A stretch of DNA of 64,000 nucleotides from DTWD01 sp963662965 (GTDB lineage: Bacteria; Acidobacteriota; Vicinamibacteria; Vicinamibacterales; UBA8438). Positions within the stretch are counted from its first letter, which is position 1. Each line of letters opens with the position of its first letter. The position numbers were made by a program, and so were the translations under genes. Shown here piece after piece: positions 43,227 to 51,795 of the stretch. The notes under the pieces are model-generated. The model had not been told where the DNA came from. It made no database searches and saw only the letters and a program-made list of their open reading frames with translations. The stretch is taken from the NCBI GenBank assembly GCA_963662965.1, contig OY759970.1, positions 4,464,001 to 4,528,000 of the forward strand, given 5' to 3'.

Positions 43227-46052
43227 ATGGCCAATAAGAAAAGCGTCGGACACGCCTACAACGTCGACTTTCTCAACATCGTTTTTGCGGCGTCGAGTCT
43301 GTTCTTGTTCGCGACGATCATTTGGATGGTGTTCGACGACTTCGACCGCGAGTGGAAAGGGTACCAGCGGCAGTTCGTCGCGCTGGAGCAGTACGTCACG
43401 TCGCTGAACCTGCAGGAGGAGGAGGCCGGTATCGACCAAGGACGTCTCGACCAGTTGAACTCCGAGCGCGCGCAGGCCGAGCAGTCGCTCGCGTCGAGCC
43501 AGGCGCAGGTGGCCGAGCTCCAGGGTCAGCTCGACGACGTCAACGCGGAGTTCTACATCACGAACCAGGAGTACAACTTTCTCAAGGCGAATTACGACGT
43601 CGAACGCTACACCTATGAGGAGCTCCGAGAGGAGCATCCCGAGGAGGCGGCGGAGGTCTTGCCCGAGGTCGAGGAGATGTACAACCGCTGGGTCGAGTTG
43701 GGCGTCGAGGTGGAGGAGGTCACGGCGCGACGCGACGCGTTGCGGGCAGAGATCGGTGAGTATACCGGCGGCGTCAGCGATGCCGATGACGAGATTCGGG
43801 TGCTCACCGGTGAGGCGGAGCGACTCCGAGAGCGCGTATCCGAGCTGCAGGTCGACTTTGTCGGCGACATCCTTCTCAATGCGCCGCTCCTCGACTTCAT
43901 GGCGCCGAGCCTGACGGTGCGACAGACGGTCACGCCCAACGTGCTCGACGAGGTGAACTTCAAACGCGTGCCAAAGATGGACCGCTGCCAGACCTGCCAC
44001 GTGGCGATCGATCGCGAGGGATACGAAGAGTATCCCCAGCCGTATCGAACTCACCCGAATCTCGAGACGTATGTCGGAAGCGCGTCGCCCCATACGGCCG
44101 CTACGACCGGATGTACGGTCTGCCATGAAGGTATGGGGCAGTCGATCGGATTCGTCAGCTCGTCGCATACGCCTGGCAGCGAAGCGCAGATGCACGGGTG
44201 GGAAGAGCAGTACGGGTGGGAGGTACCGCACCTGTGGGACTACCCGATGCTCCCGACCGACATGACGGAGGCGTCGTGCGCCAAGTGCCACCGGGAGACG
44301 GTGTATGTCGCCGAGGCACCACATCTGAATCTCGCCTATGGTCTCTACGAACGTGCCGGTTGCTATGCGTGTCATACCACCGGCGGTTTTCAGGAGCTGC
44401 GGAAACCGGGACCGAATCTCACCAAAATCGGCGCGAAGCTGACGCCGGAGTGGGTCGCGACCTGGATTCGTGATCCGCGCGAGGTGAAAACGAGCACCTG
44501 GATGCCGCGCGTCTGGTACAACTCGAATACGAGTGAGCCCGAGGACGCGCAGCGCAACGAGATCGAGATCGGGGCGACGGTCGCCTATCTGTTCGCGAAT
44601 GCGGCAGATCACGAATTCGCCGACGCTTCACCACCTCAGGGTGACGCGGAGCGGGGACAGGTGCTCGTCGAGTCGGTCGGTTGCCTCGCGTGCCACATCA
44701 CCGAAGATCAAAGTCGCCTCGAGGCAGGGACGCGGCGGACATTCGGCCAGCCACTGCAGAACATCGGCAACAAGACCAGCTACGAGTGGCTGTACGACTG
44801 GGTGAGTGATCCGAAGCACTTCAGCGAAGACACCTATATGCCGAATCTCCGGCTGACCGAGAATGAAGCGGCAGATGTCGCGAGCTACCTGTCGACGCTC
44901 TCCGGACCGGATGGACGAAGTGCCGAGGCGACGTACACGGACGCAAACGTCGAAGCGGTGCTGCTCGACTACGTGCGGTCGATCATCCCATTGGCCGAGG
45001 CGGAAGCGCTGGTCAGCGGGATGTCATCGGAGGAGCAGTTGCTCGACCTCGGCCAGCGCGTGATCGGCCGCTATGGCTGCTTTGGTTGCCATGAGATTCC
45101 GGGTTTCGAGGACGCCCAACCGATTGGGATCGAACTGACCGAGGAGGGCTCGAAGCTGCTGCCGCGGCTCGACTTCGCGTTCGTGCACGACATCCCGCAC
45201 ACCAAGGTCGATTGGTTCAAGCACAAGATGCGGGATCCCCGCGTATTCGATCGCCAACGCGTGCTCCAGCCACTCGAGAAGCTCCGGATGCCCAATTTCA
45301 GGATGAGCGACGAGGAAGCGACACTCTTCGCCACGGCTATCATGAGCTTCCAGAACGAGATTCAGCCGCTGGCTGCGCAAGTGCTCGGTTCGGCGCGCCA
45401 GGATGCGTTACGCGACGGCCGGAACCTGCTTAGACGGCGGAACTGCGTCGGCTGTCACGAGATTGAGGCTGACGGGGGTGACTACGTCGCCCTCGTCGAC
45501 GACCCGTCGCTTGCGCCGCCGCTCTTGACGCCGGAGGGCGCCAAGGTGAGGCCGGACTGGCTCTACGCATTCTTCCAGAGCCCGATTCCGATTCGACCGT
45601 GGCTCGACGTGCGGATGCCGACGTTCGGGCTCGACGACCCGCACTGGAACACGGTGATCGAGTATTTCGGTGCCGTCTCCGATAGCGTCGGGATGTTCCG
45701 CACGCATGAGTCGGTGGCGACCGCCGACACGACACGAGTGGGGGAGGAACTCTTCGACTTGCTGCGGTGCCAGCAGTGTCACGTGCTCGATACGATCCCC
45801 GTCGACCAGCCGACCGATAACCTGGCGCCCGACCTTCGCATGGCGCAGGAACGGCTCCAGCCAGACTGGATTATCGAGTGGCTACGGGAGCCGCTCGCGA
45901 TCCAACCGGGCACCCGAATGCCGATGCTCTGGACGGAGCTTCCGGGGTCGTTCTATCCGCAGTTCGACAGCAACGGCGAGGAGCAGATGGAGGCGATCCG
46001 CGACTACTTGCTCACGTTCCGCGGCGGCCCGAGCCCGCTACGCGGGAATTAG
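43227..46052 (+). CDS. Octaheme cytochrome c with N-terminal anchor and long coiled coil
   Basis: A 941-residue protein. Residues 14-35 are a membrane helix (FLNIVFAASSLFLFATIIWMVF). Residues about 40-215 are strongly heptad-like and charged (RLDQLNSERAQAEQSLASSQAQ), a coiled coil of roughly 25 nm if fully extended. Eight CxxCH heme sites follow near residues 254 (CQTCH), 296 (CTVCH), 351 (CAKCH), 379 (CYACH), 486 (CLACH), 618 (CFGCH), 740 (CVGCH) and 849 (CQQCH), each in a cytochrome-c-like module with a later methionine (for example YMPNLRL, RMPNFRM, RMPTFGL, RMPMLWT). It probably accepts electrons from the Rieske/cytochrome b subunits and carries them across the periplasm. Confidence 0.88.
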   Translation: MANKKSVGHAYNVDFLNIVFAASSLFLFATIIWMVFDDFDREWKGYQRQFVALEQYVTSLNLQEEEAGIDQGRLDQLNSERAQAEQSLASSQAQVAELQGQLDDVNAEFYITNQEYNFLKANYDVERYTYEELREEHPEEAAEVLPEVEEMYNRWVELGVEVEEVTARRDALRAEIGEYTGGVSDADDEIRVLTGEAERLRERVSELQVDFVGDILLNAPLLDFMAPSLTVRQTVTPNVLDEVNFKRVPKMDRCQTCHVAIDREGYEEYPQPYRTHPNLETYVGSASPHTAATTGCTVCHEGMGQSIGFVSSSHTPGSEAQMHGWEEQYGWEVPHLWDYPMLPTDMTEASCAKCHRETVYVAEAPHLNLAYGLYERAGCYACHTTGGFQELRKPGPNLTKIGAKLTPEWVATWIRDPREVKTSTWMPRVWYNSNTSEPEDAQRNEIEIGATVAYLFANAADHEFADASPPQGDAERGQVLVESVGCLACHITEDQSRLEAGTRRTFGQPLQNIGNKTSYEWLYDWVSDPKHFSEDTYMPNLRLTENEAADVASYLSTLSGPDGRSAEATYTDANVEAVLLDYVRSIIPLAEAEALVSGMSSEEQLLDLGQRVIGRYGCFGCHEIPGFEDAQPIGIELTEEGSKLLPRLDFAFVHDIPHTKVDWFKHKMRDPRVFDRQRVLQPLEKLRMPNFRMSDEEATLFATAIMSFQNEIQPLAAQVLGSARQDALRDGRNLLRRRNCVGCHEIEADGGDYVALVDDPSLAPPLLTPEGAKVRPDWLYAFFQSPIPIRPWLDVRMPTFGLDDPHWNTVIEYFGAVSDSVGMFRTHESVATADTTRVGEELFDLLRCQQCHVLDTIPVDQPTDNLAPDLRMAQERLQPDWIIEWLREPLAIQPGTRMPMLWTELPGSFYPQFDSNGEEQMEAIRDYLLTFRGGPSPLRGN

Positions 46053-46054
46053 TA

Positions 46055-46090
46055 TTTAGACGGGGCCTGGGGCCTGCGTCCCCGAACCAA
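46055..46090. repeat. Short palindromic repeat after the octaheme gene
   Basis: TTTAGACGGGGCCTGGGGCC followed by TGCGTCCCCGAACC, between convergent genes. A GGGGC/GTCCCC stem is possible. Confidence 0.6.
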
Positions 46091-46126
46091 ACTCCCGCTG
46101 GGACCTTGAACCTTCGCCGACCCGCG

Positions 46127-46738
46127 TTACTCGCTCGCGTCTTCGAGTAAGACTACCGCGTCCTCGGTGTGCACGACGTCGGCGCCGGCGGCCCGCATCG
46201 CCTGCACGGCGGTCTCACCGTCTGTCGCCGCTAGGTTGACTGCGGCGATCGCGTCGCCGACCACCGACACGTCGAATCCGCGTCGTCGCGCGTCGATCAC
46301 CGATGCGCGTACGCAGTAGTCGGTCGCGAGTCCGCAGACGAGCAGCCGCCGGACGCCGAGAGCCGTCAACGCGTCCGCGAGGGGCGTGCCGGTCGCCGTG
46401 ACGCCATCAAACGCGGAGTACCCGTCAGCGTCAGGTGCGGTGCCTTTGGTCACGATGATGGCCGCGGGATCCAGCCTCAGGCCTGGATGAAACGCGGCGC
46501 CGACGGTCCCGGCGACGCAATGGACCGGCCAGTCCCCGCCCCGCTCCTTGAAGTGAATTGAGCGCAGCGGGTGCCAGTCTCGAGAGGCAAACACCGGTCG
46601 GCCAGCGGCGTTCGATGCGGCCAGTAGACGATTAATGGGGGGGACCACGCTGTCACCGTCTGGCACCTCGAGCGCGCCGCCGGCACAGAAATCGTTCTGC
46701 ACGTCGATGACTAGGAGTGCCGCAGAGGCGTCCGACAT
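46127..46738 (-). CDS. pncA: Nicotinamidase
   Basis: A 203-residue isochorismatase-fold amidase converting nicotinamide to nicotinate. The proper start is the ATG at 46738 (MSDASAALLVIDVQNDFCAGGAL). It shows the catalytic aspartate in VIDVQNDF, metal ligands around ASRDWHPLRSIHF, the lysine in IVTKGTAPDADGYSAF and the nucleophile in CGLATDYCVRASV. It is divergent from pncB with only 21 bases between the starts, and both work in NAD salvage. Confidence 0.93.
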   Translation of the reverse strand: MSDASAALLVIDVQNDFCAGGALEVPDGDSVVPPINRLLAASNAAGRPVFASRDWHPLRSIHFKERGGDWPVHCVAGTVGAAFHPGLRLDPAAIIVTKGTAPDADGYSAFDGVTATGTPLADALTALGVRRLLVCGLATDYCVRASVIDARRRGFDVSVVGDAIAAVNLAATDGETAVQAMRAAGADVVHTEDAVVLLEDASE

Positions 46739-46759
46739 GGGTGATACATTACAACCGCG

Positions 46760-48208
46760 ATGCCGACCGCGCTTTCGACCGACCTCTACGAGATCACGAT
46801 GGCGGCGGGGTACAGTCAGGCCGAGGCGGTCGGGCACGCCAGTTTCGAGATGTCGGTACGGACGCTGCCACCAGAGCGGGGCTATCTCGTGGCGGCCGGT
46901 CTCGAGCCGGCGTTGGAGTACCTGGAGCACTTCCGCTTCGCTGTTGACGAAATCGACTATCTCAGGAGTCTCTCTGCGCTCCGTGATGTGCCGGCGTCGT
47001 TCTTTGAGGACGTCCTTCCCAATCTTCGATTCACGGGGGACGTCTGGGCGTTGCCAGAGGGCTGTCCGGTCTTTCCAGACGAACCGCTCCTTCGGGTTAC
47101 GGGCCCGATAATCGAGGCGCAGGTCGTCGAGACGGCCTTGTTGTCGACCCTCCTGTTTCAGACCTCGGTCGCGACCCGGGCGTCGCGCGTCGTGCAAGCG
47201 GCCGCCGGCCGTCCGGTGTTCGAGTTTGGAGCGCGCCGCGCGCACGGCAGCGACGCGGCGGTGGGCGCCGCCCGCGCCGCGTTTATCGGTGGGTGTGCCG
47301 GCAGCTCGATGGTCGAGGCCGGCCTGCGCTATGGGCTGCCCCTGTCGGGCACGATGGCGCACTCCTGGGTGATGAGCCATCCGACCGAGACCGACGCCTT
47401 CGTCCGATTCATGGAGCTCTACGGTGACCAGGCGGTTCTGCTGATCGATACGTACGATTCCCTGGACGCGGTGCGACAGATTGTGGAGGCCCGACTACGT
47501 CCGGCCGCGGTACGGCTCGATAGCGGCGATGTGGTGGCGGAGAGCAGGGCGGTGCGTGGCCAGCTCGATGGGGCCGGACTCACAGAGACACAGATCTTCG
47601 CGAGCGGAGACCTCGATGAGCATCGCATCGAACAGATCGTCCACGCGAAGGCACCGATCGACGCGTTCGGTGTCGGGACGGCGTTAAGTACATCGTCCGA
47701 CGCGCCTGCACTCGGCGGGGTCTACAAGCTCGTCGAGGTCGAGCGGGACGGGCGCTGTATCCCGACGCTGAAGCTGAGCCGCGGGAAGGCCACCTATCCC
47801 GGCATCAAGCAAGTGTGGCGTCTAGCTGGTAGCGAGGACGGTCCTTGTGACCTGCTCGGGTGTTTTGACGAGGAGCCGCCAGCCGGCGGGAGTCCTCTGC
47901 TCGAGCGCGTGATGGTCGATGGACGACGGACACGGGTGCCGCCGCCACTCGGCGTGGTGCGGGCGCGCGCCCAGGAGAACCTCGCCCGGCTCCCGGAGGG
48001 GACACGGCGGCTTGTCGCCCCGGAGACCTATCGCGTCGTCGTGAGCCAGGCGCTCGGTCGGCTGAAAGCAGAACTGGGTCGATCCCACATCCAGACTGGG
48101 CCTGCTGCCTCGAACCCCGCCGCCGGCACGCGTGGGGACCCCGAGCCCCCACTCCGTGCCGACGGGGCGCGCGGTGCGCGCCCGGATCGTAATCCGGATC
48201 GTAATTAG
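46760..48208 (+). CDS. pncB: Nicotinate phosphoribosyltransferase
   Basis: A 482-residue enzyme making nicotinate mononucleotide. Motifs are LSTDLYEITMAAGY, the EFGARRAHGSDAAVGAARAAFIGGCAGSS stretch, MAHSWVMSH, LLIDTYDSLDAV and RLDSGDVVAESR, with FGVGTALSTSSDAP for phosphate binding. The last about 35 residues, from codon 48108 onward, are translated repeat sequence rather than family sequence, so the repeat has replaced the original C-terminus or stop codon. Confidence 0.92.
   Translation: MPTALSTDLYEITMAAGYSQAEAVGHASFEMSVRTLPPERGYLVAAGLEPALEYLEHFRFAVDEIDYLRSLSALRDVPASFFEDVLPNLRFTGDVWALPEGCPVFPDEPLLRVTGPIIEAQVVETALLSTLLFQTSVATRASRVVQAAAGRPVFEFGARRAHGSDAAVGAARAAFIGGCAGSSMVEAGLRYGLPLSGTMAHSWVMSHPTETDAFVRFMELYGDQAVLLIDTYDSLDAVRQIVEARLRPAAVRLDSGDVVAESRAVRGQLDGAGLTETQIFASGDLDEHRIEQIVHAKAPIDAFGVGTALSTSSDAPALGGVYKLVEVERDGRCIPTLKLSRGKATYPGIKQVWRLAGSEDGPCDLLGCFDEEPPAGGSPLLERVMVDGRRTRVPPPLGVVRARAQENLARLPEGTRRLVAPETYRVVVSQALGRLKAELGRSHIQTGPAASNPAAGTRGDPEPPLRADGARGARPDRNPDRN
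48105..48207. repeat. Palindromic repeat overlapping the pncB 3' end
   Basis: Contains GGGCCTGCTGCCTCGAACCC, CCGCCGGCACGCGTGGGGAC, ACTCCGTGCCGACGGGGCGC and GCGGTGCGCGCCCGGATCG. It is read in frame as the end of pncB and lies against the convergent cobB stop. Confidence 0.72.
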
Positions 48209-48219
48209 AAAGAGCTATC

Positions 48220-48984
48220 TTACGCTCGGGGTTCTGAGCGGCGTCGCGCTGCGTCGATGGCGTCGAGAACCTCGTCCGCTGAGCCCTCGAGCGCGAGGTC
48301 GACCTCCGGGGAGGCTGGAGTGGTCTCCAGGTTGATCTCCACCGTGAACGCCCCGTGAGCCTTCGCGGCGTGTACCAGAGACGCGGCCGGGTAGACGACC
48401 GCAGAGGTTCCGACGGTGAGGAAGATGTCACACTGCGCTGCCGTCAGGCTCTGGCGTACGACGACGGGGTCGATCGGCTCGCCGAACCAGACCACCCCCG
48501 GCCGGGCGAGCCCACCGCAATCTGGACATCGCGGCGGCCGACTCAGGAGCGGTACGGTGTCGTTCCACCAGGGCTCCGAGGGCGTCTTGCAGCGACGCCA
48601 GCACCGGAATTCCCAGATCGAACCGTGGAATCGGATGACATTCGCGGTATCGGCTCGTTCGTGGAGTCCGTCGACGTTTTGCGTGACAACGGTGCACGGG
48701 GCCGGTTGATGACTCCAGCGTGCCAGGACCCGATGGCCGTCGTTCGGCTCGCACGACGCGACACACTGCCGGCGCCAGTCGTACCACTCCCACACCAGGT
48801 CCGGGTCGGCAGCGAACGCCCCCGGCGTGGCGAGATCTTCGGGCCGATGGGTCTTCCAGAGGCCCTGCGGGCCGCGGAATGTCGGCACCCCGCTCGGGGC
48901 TGAGACGCCGGCGCCGGTCAATACGGTGACGGCGGTCGCCCAATCGAGCCGGGCGGCAACCTCGGCGATTCGATCTTGCCGCAT
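48220..48984 (-). CDS. cobB: NAD-dependent protein deacylase, sirtuin family
   Basis: A 254-residue Sir2 protein. It has the NAD site GAGVSAPSGVPTFRGPQGLW, TQNVDGLHERA, the catalytic histidine in IRFHGSIWEFRC, zinc cysteines CWRRC and CPDCGG, and VWFGEPID, GTSAVVYPAAS and INLETT. The enzyme removes acyl groups from lysines at the cost of NAD and releases nicotinamide, which links it to the adjacent salvage genes. Confidence 0.93.
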   Translation of the reverse strand: MRQDRIAEVAARLDWATAVTVLTGAGVSAPSGVPTFRGPQGLWKTHRPEDLATPGAFAADPDLVWEWYDWRRQCVASCEPNDGHRVLARWSHQPAPCTVVTQNVDGLHERADTANVIRFHGSIWEFRCWRRCKTPSEPWWNDTVPLLSRPPRCPDCGGLARPGVVWFGEPIDPVVVRQSLTAAQCDIFLTVGTSAVVYPAASLVHAAKAHGAFTVEINLETTPASPEVDLALEGSADEVLDAIDAARRRSEPRA

Positions 48985-48994
48985 CGGGTTTAAT

Positions 48995-49175
48995 TCTAGA
49001 TGGGGCCTGCGGCCCGCTACGCCGCTGGCGTCGTTTCTCAGATGGGGCGGCTAGCCCCGATTGAACAACGCCACGGAGTGGGGCATTCGAGGCCCCGCGA
49101 GTGAGCGAGCGAGGGGGGCTGGGGGGGCGCCCGCGATCCCACCGTGCGATCGAAATCGATATTCCCCCGGTGTGA
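48995..49175. repeat. Compound palindromic repeat before the pgl remnant
   Basis: Two short modules (TAGATGGGGCCTGCGGCCC and CAGATGGGGCGGCTAGCCCC) are followed by CACGGAGTGGGGCATTCG and then the other module type ending CGATCGAAATCGATATTCCC. It fills the gap between divergently oriented cobB and pgl. Confidence 0.7.
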
Positions 49176-49195
49176 ACTTGGTCGGGCGGTATAGG

Positions 49196-49851
49196 ATGGC
49201 TTTCGGCGTGGATGCGGCACGGTCGGAATGCTCATTGGATGTTCGGGTACTGAGGTCGCGTGAAGCGCTGGGAACGGCGGTGGCCCACGTCGTGGCGAAC
49301 CAACGGGTGCGCGAGCGGAGCGAGCCGTGGCGGTTGATCTTGACCGGCGGGCGGGCGGCGCAGACCGTTGTACGCAGTATTCGGCGAGATGCCGCGGTCG
49401 AGCTTTGCCGGCGTCTCGTGCTGGTGGTCAGACGAGCGGTTCGTGGCGGGAGACGATCCCGAGTGCAACGCCTTTGTCGCCGGGGAGACGTGGCTTCGGC
49501 GCAGCGGCATCCCCGAGGCTGAGCGTGCGTCCCTGTTCCCTGGCGGGACGGTGTCAGGGAGCAGGAGGCGCTCGTGATACGGGTTTTCTCGACAGCCCAA
49601 AGCGGCCTCCGCAGTGGGTCACCATGACGCCGCGCGCGTTGGCCAAGGCACGAGTGGTCCATCTTCTGGTCAGCGGGGCCGAAAAATTGGAGGCCCTTAT
49701 GAGAGCTGTTCGTGCTGAGACGAGCGGACCGCGAAATGTGATCGCGGTGCCGATGTTGGCGCTGCACCCGCAAGGCCGCACGGTGATCTGGTGGGTGAAC
49801 ACCGACGCCGCAGGTGCGCGATCAGAGAGGTACGAGGTGACATGGGACTGA
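49196..49851 (+). pseudogene. pgl: 6-phosphogluconolactonase, decayed
   Basis: Pieces of one 6PGL protein lie in three frames. Frame 2 from ATG 49196 gives VRVLRSREALGTAVAHVV and PWRLILTGGRAAQTVVRS; frame 3 near 49395-49555 gives CWWSDERFVAGDDPECNAFVAGETWLRRSGIPEAE; frame 1 from about 49570 gives FLDSPKRPPQWVTMTPRALAKARVVHLLVSGAEKLEALMRAV. The segment that should carry GMGxDGHTASLFPG is missing between the second and third pieces. So the gene has at least one frameshift and one deletion and cannot make a working lactonase. It ends over the pgi start. Confidence 0.85.
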
Positions 49852-51587
49852 CCGAGCGCGTGGCACTTCCCGCGGGGCTGAGCGAGGCGGTGGCGTCCAC
49901 GGGGGCCGATTGGGGACCGGATGGCTTGTTGGGGAGGCTGTGGCTCCGTGACAGCGCCGTCTGGACCGGGCGAGACGAAAGCCAGTGGTTGGGATGGCTC
50001 GACGTCCCCCACGGCGACGGTCCGATCGGGCAGCGGCTCACGACATTTGTCGAGCGGCTGGAGCAGGATGGGATCCGCTATGCCGCGTTGCTCGGCATGG
50101 GCGGATCGAGCCTCTTCCCGGACATGCTACGACAGGTGTTCGGTCACCGGCGCGGTGTCGACCTCCGTGTGCTCGATTCGACCGACCCGGCGCAAGTCCG
50201 CGCGTTCGAGTCGACGCTGGACCTCGGTGAGACCGTGTTCATTGTCTCGAGTAAGTCCGGAACCACCCTCGAGACACGGTTGTTCTATCGGTACTTCTCT
50301 GACCGGGTGAAGGAACAGGTCGGTCCGGAGCTGGTTGCGAGTCGGTTTAGCGCGGTGACCGACCCAGGGTCGCCGCTCGACCGTCTTGCGAGCGAGCAGG
50401 GATTTCGCGCCGTCTTCCATGGCGACGCGGCGATCGGGGGGCGGTTCTCGGCCCTGTCCTACTTCGGGACCGTGCCCGCCGCGGTGATGGGACTCGACGT
50501 GGCGGATCTGCTGGCTCGGGGGCGAGCGATGGCGGAGTCGTGCCACCCGGCCGTGCCGGTCGGGGAGAACCCTGGCGTGCAGCTCGGGCTGATTCTCGGT
50601 CTTGCGGCCCGAGACGGTCGAGACAAGGTGACCCTCGTCACCTCGCCGAGCCTCGGCGGATTTGGCGCATGGATTGAGCAGCTGGTTGCCGAGTCAACAG
50701 GAAAAGCGGGCACCGCCCTGATGCCCATCGACGGGGAACGACTCGGTATGCCCGAGGTCTACCGGGCCGATCGACTTTTCATCTCGATTCGTCTCAGCGA
50801 CGACACCGACGCCGTCCAGGAGGCAGCGCTCGATCGACTAGAGGACGCGGGTCATCCGGTCGTGCGTTTCGTCCTGCAGTCGCCCTATGACCTCGGGGCG
50901 GAGTGTTTTCGGTGGGAGTTCGCGACGGCGGTGGCCGCGGCGGTGCTCGGCGTCCATCCGTTCGACCAGCCCGACGTCGAGGCGGCGAAAGCCGCGACGC
51001 GCGAGGTGACGAGCCAGTATGCCGTGGGCCAACGGGCCCGGGATCACGCGCCGGTCGTGACGAGTTCGTACGCAACCGGTGAAGTGAGCGCCTACGCGCC
51101 CGGTGTGTACGGGAAGGGCCTACGACGGATGTTGCCAGCCGGCGCGACGATGACGCAGTGGGTCGCCGCCCATCTCGCGCAGCTCCGGCCGGGTGATTAC
51201 TTCGCCATCTTGGCCTACGTCGAGTGGTGTGAGCCGTATCGGCGTATTCTCGATGGCATTAGACACCGCGTGCGAGACGTCACCGGTGCCGCGACGACGG
51301 TCGGCTTTGGCCCGCGATTTTTGCACTCGACGGGCCAGGCACACAAGGGTGGTCCAAACAACGGAGTGTATCTCGTGGTGACGTGCGAAGACGTCGTGGA
51401 CGTCGCCGTTCCCGACGAGCCCTATAGCTTCGGCGTCGTGAAGAGCGCCCAGGCCCGGGGCGACGAGGAAGTGCTCGCGGAGCGAAAACGACGGTACCTG
51501 CGACTCCACCTCGATGGTGAGGTGGGGGAGGGGCTGTCCACGGTGGCGTCGCTCGTCGAAGCCGTGGTCAAACTTAGACGGAGCTGA
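49842..51587 (+). CDS. pgi: Glucose-6-phosphate isomerase (type found fused to transaldolase in other bacteria)
   Basis: A 581-residue isomerase starting at ATG 49842, preceded by GAGGTG. Two SIS-type halves are seen: AALLGMGGSSLFPDMLRQVFG and FIVSSKSGTTLETRLFYRYF, and later GFGAWIEQLVAESTGK with the catalytic region near FGPRFLHSTGQAHKGGPNNGVYLVV. The sequence resembles the Pgi half of Tal-Pgi fusions more than E. coli Pgi, but no transaldolase domain is present. It interconverts glucose 6-phosphate and fructose 6-phosphate. Confidence 0.9.
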   Translation: MGLTERVALPAGLSEAVASTGADWGPDGLLGRLWLRDSAVWTGRDESQWLGWLDVPHGDGPIGQRLTTFVERLEQDGIRYAALLGMGGSSLFPDMLRQVFGHRRGVDLRVLDSTDPAQVRAFESTLDLGETVFIVSSKSGTTLETRLFYRYFSDRVKEQVGPELVASRFSAVTDPGSPLDRLASEQGFRAVFHGDAAIGGRFSALSYFGTVPAAVMGLDVADLLARGRAMAESCHPAVPVGENPGVQLGLILGLAARDGRDKVTLVTSPSLGGFGAWIEQLVAESTGKAGTALMPIDGERLGMPEVYRADRLFISIRLSDDTDAVQEAALDRLEDAGHPVVRFVLQSPYDLGAECFRWEFATAVAAAVLGVHPFDQPDVEAAKAATREVTSQYAVGQRARDHAPVVTSSYATGEVSAYAPGVYGKGLRRMLPAGATMTQWVAAHLAQLRPGDYFAILAYVEWCEPYRRILDGIRHRVRDVTGAATTVGFGPRFLHSTGQAHKGGPNNGVYLVVTCEDVVDVAVPDEPYSFGVVKSAQARGDEEVLAERKRRYLRLHLDGEVGEGLSTVASLVEAVVKLRRS

Positions 51588-51795
51588 CTGCTCCGAGCCC
51601 CGTCGCGGCCACTCGCAGGGACCCCGAGGCCACGCTCCGTGGTCGCTTGGGCGCGCCGTGCGCGCCCTGATCCTTATTCGGGCGACCGAGTGGCGTGGGG
51701 GCATCGGGGGTTCCACTAACAAGGGAGCCAGGGGGTCTTGGGGGAAGCGCCCGAGACTCCCGCGTCCGATCGAGGGCGATATTCCCCCAGTCGAA
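51570..51795. repeat. Compound palindromic repeat at the pgi 3' end
   Basis: TTAGACGGAGCTGACTGCTC begins inside the last pgi codons, then CGGCCACTCGCAGGGACCCC and GGGCGCGCCGTGCGCGCCCT, and the second module type ends with CGATCGAGGGCGATATTCCC next to the convergent gene. A compensating change keeps the first stem paired (GGAGC with GCTCC instead of GGGGC with GCCCC). Confidence 0.78.

Noticed and set aside
43209..44612. 467-residue minus-strand open frame
   Set aside because: Antisense shadow of the octaheme cytochrome gene, whose CxxCH sites and coiled coil prove the plus-strand reading.
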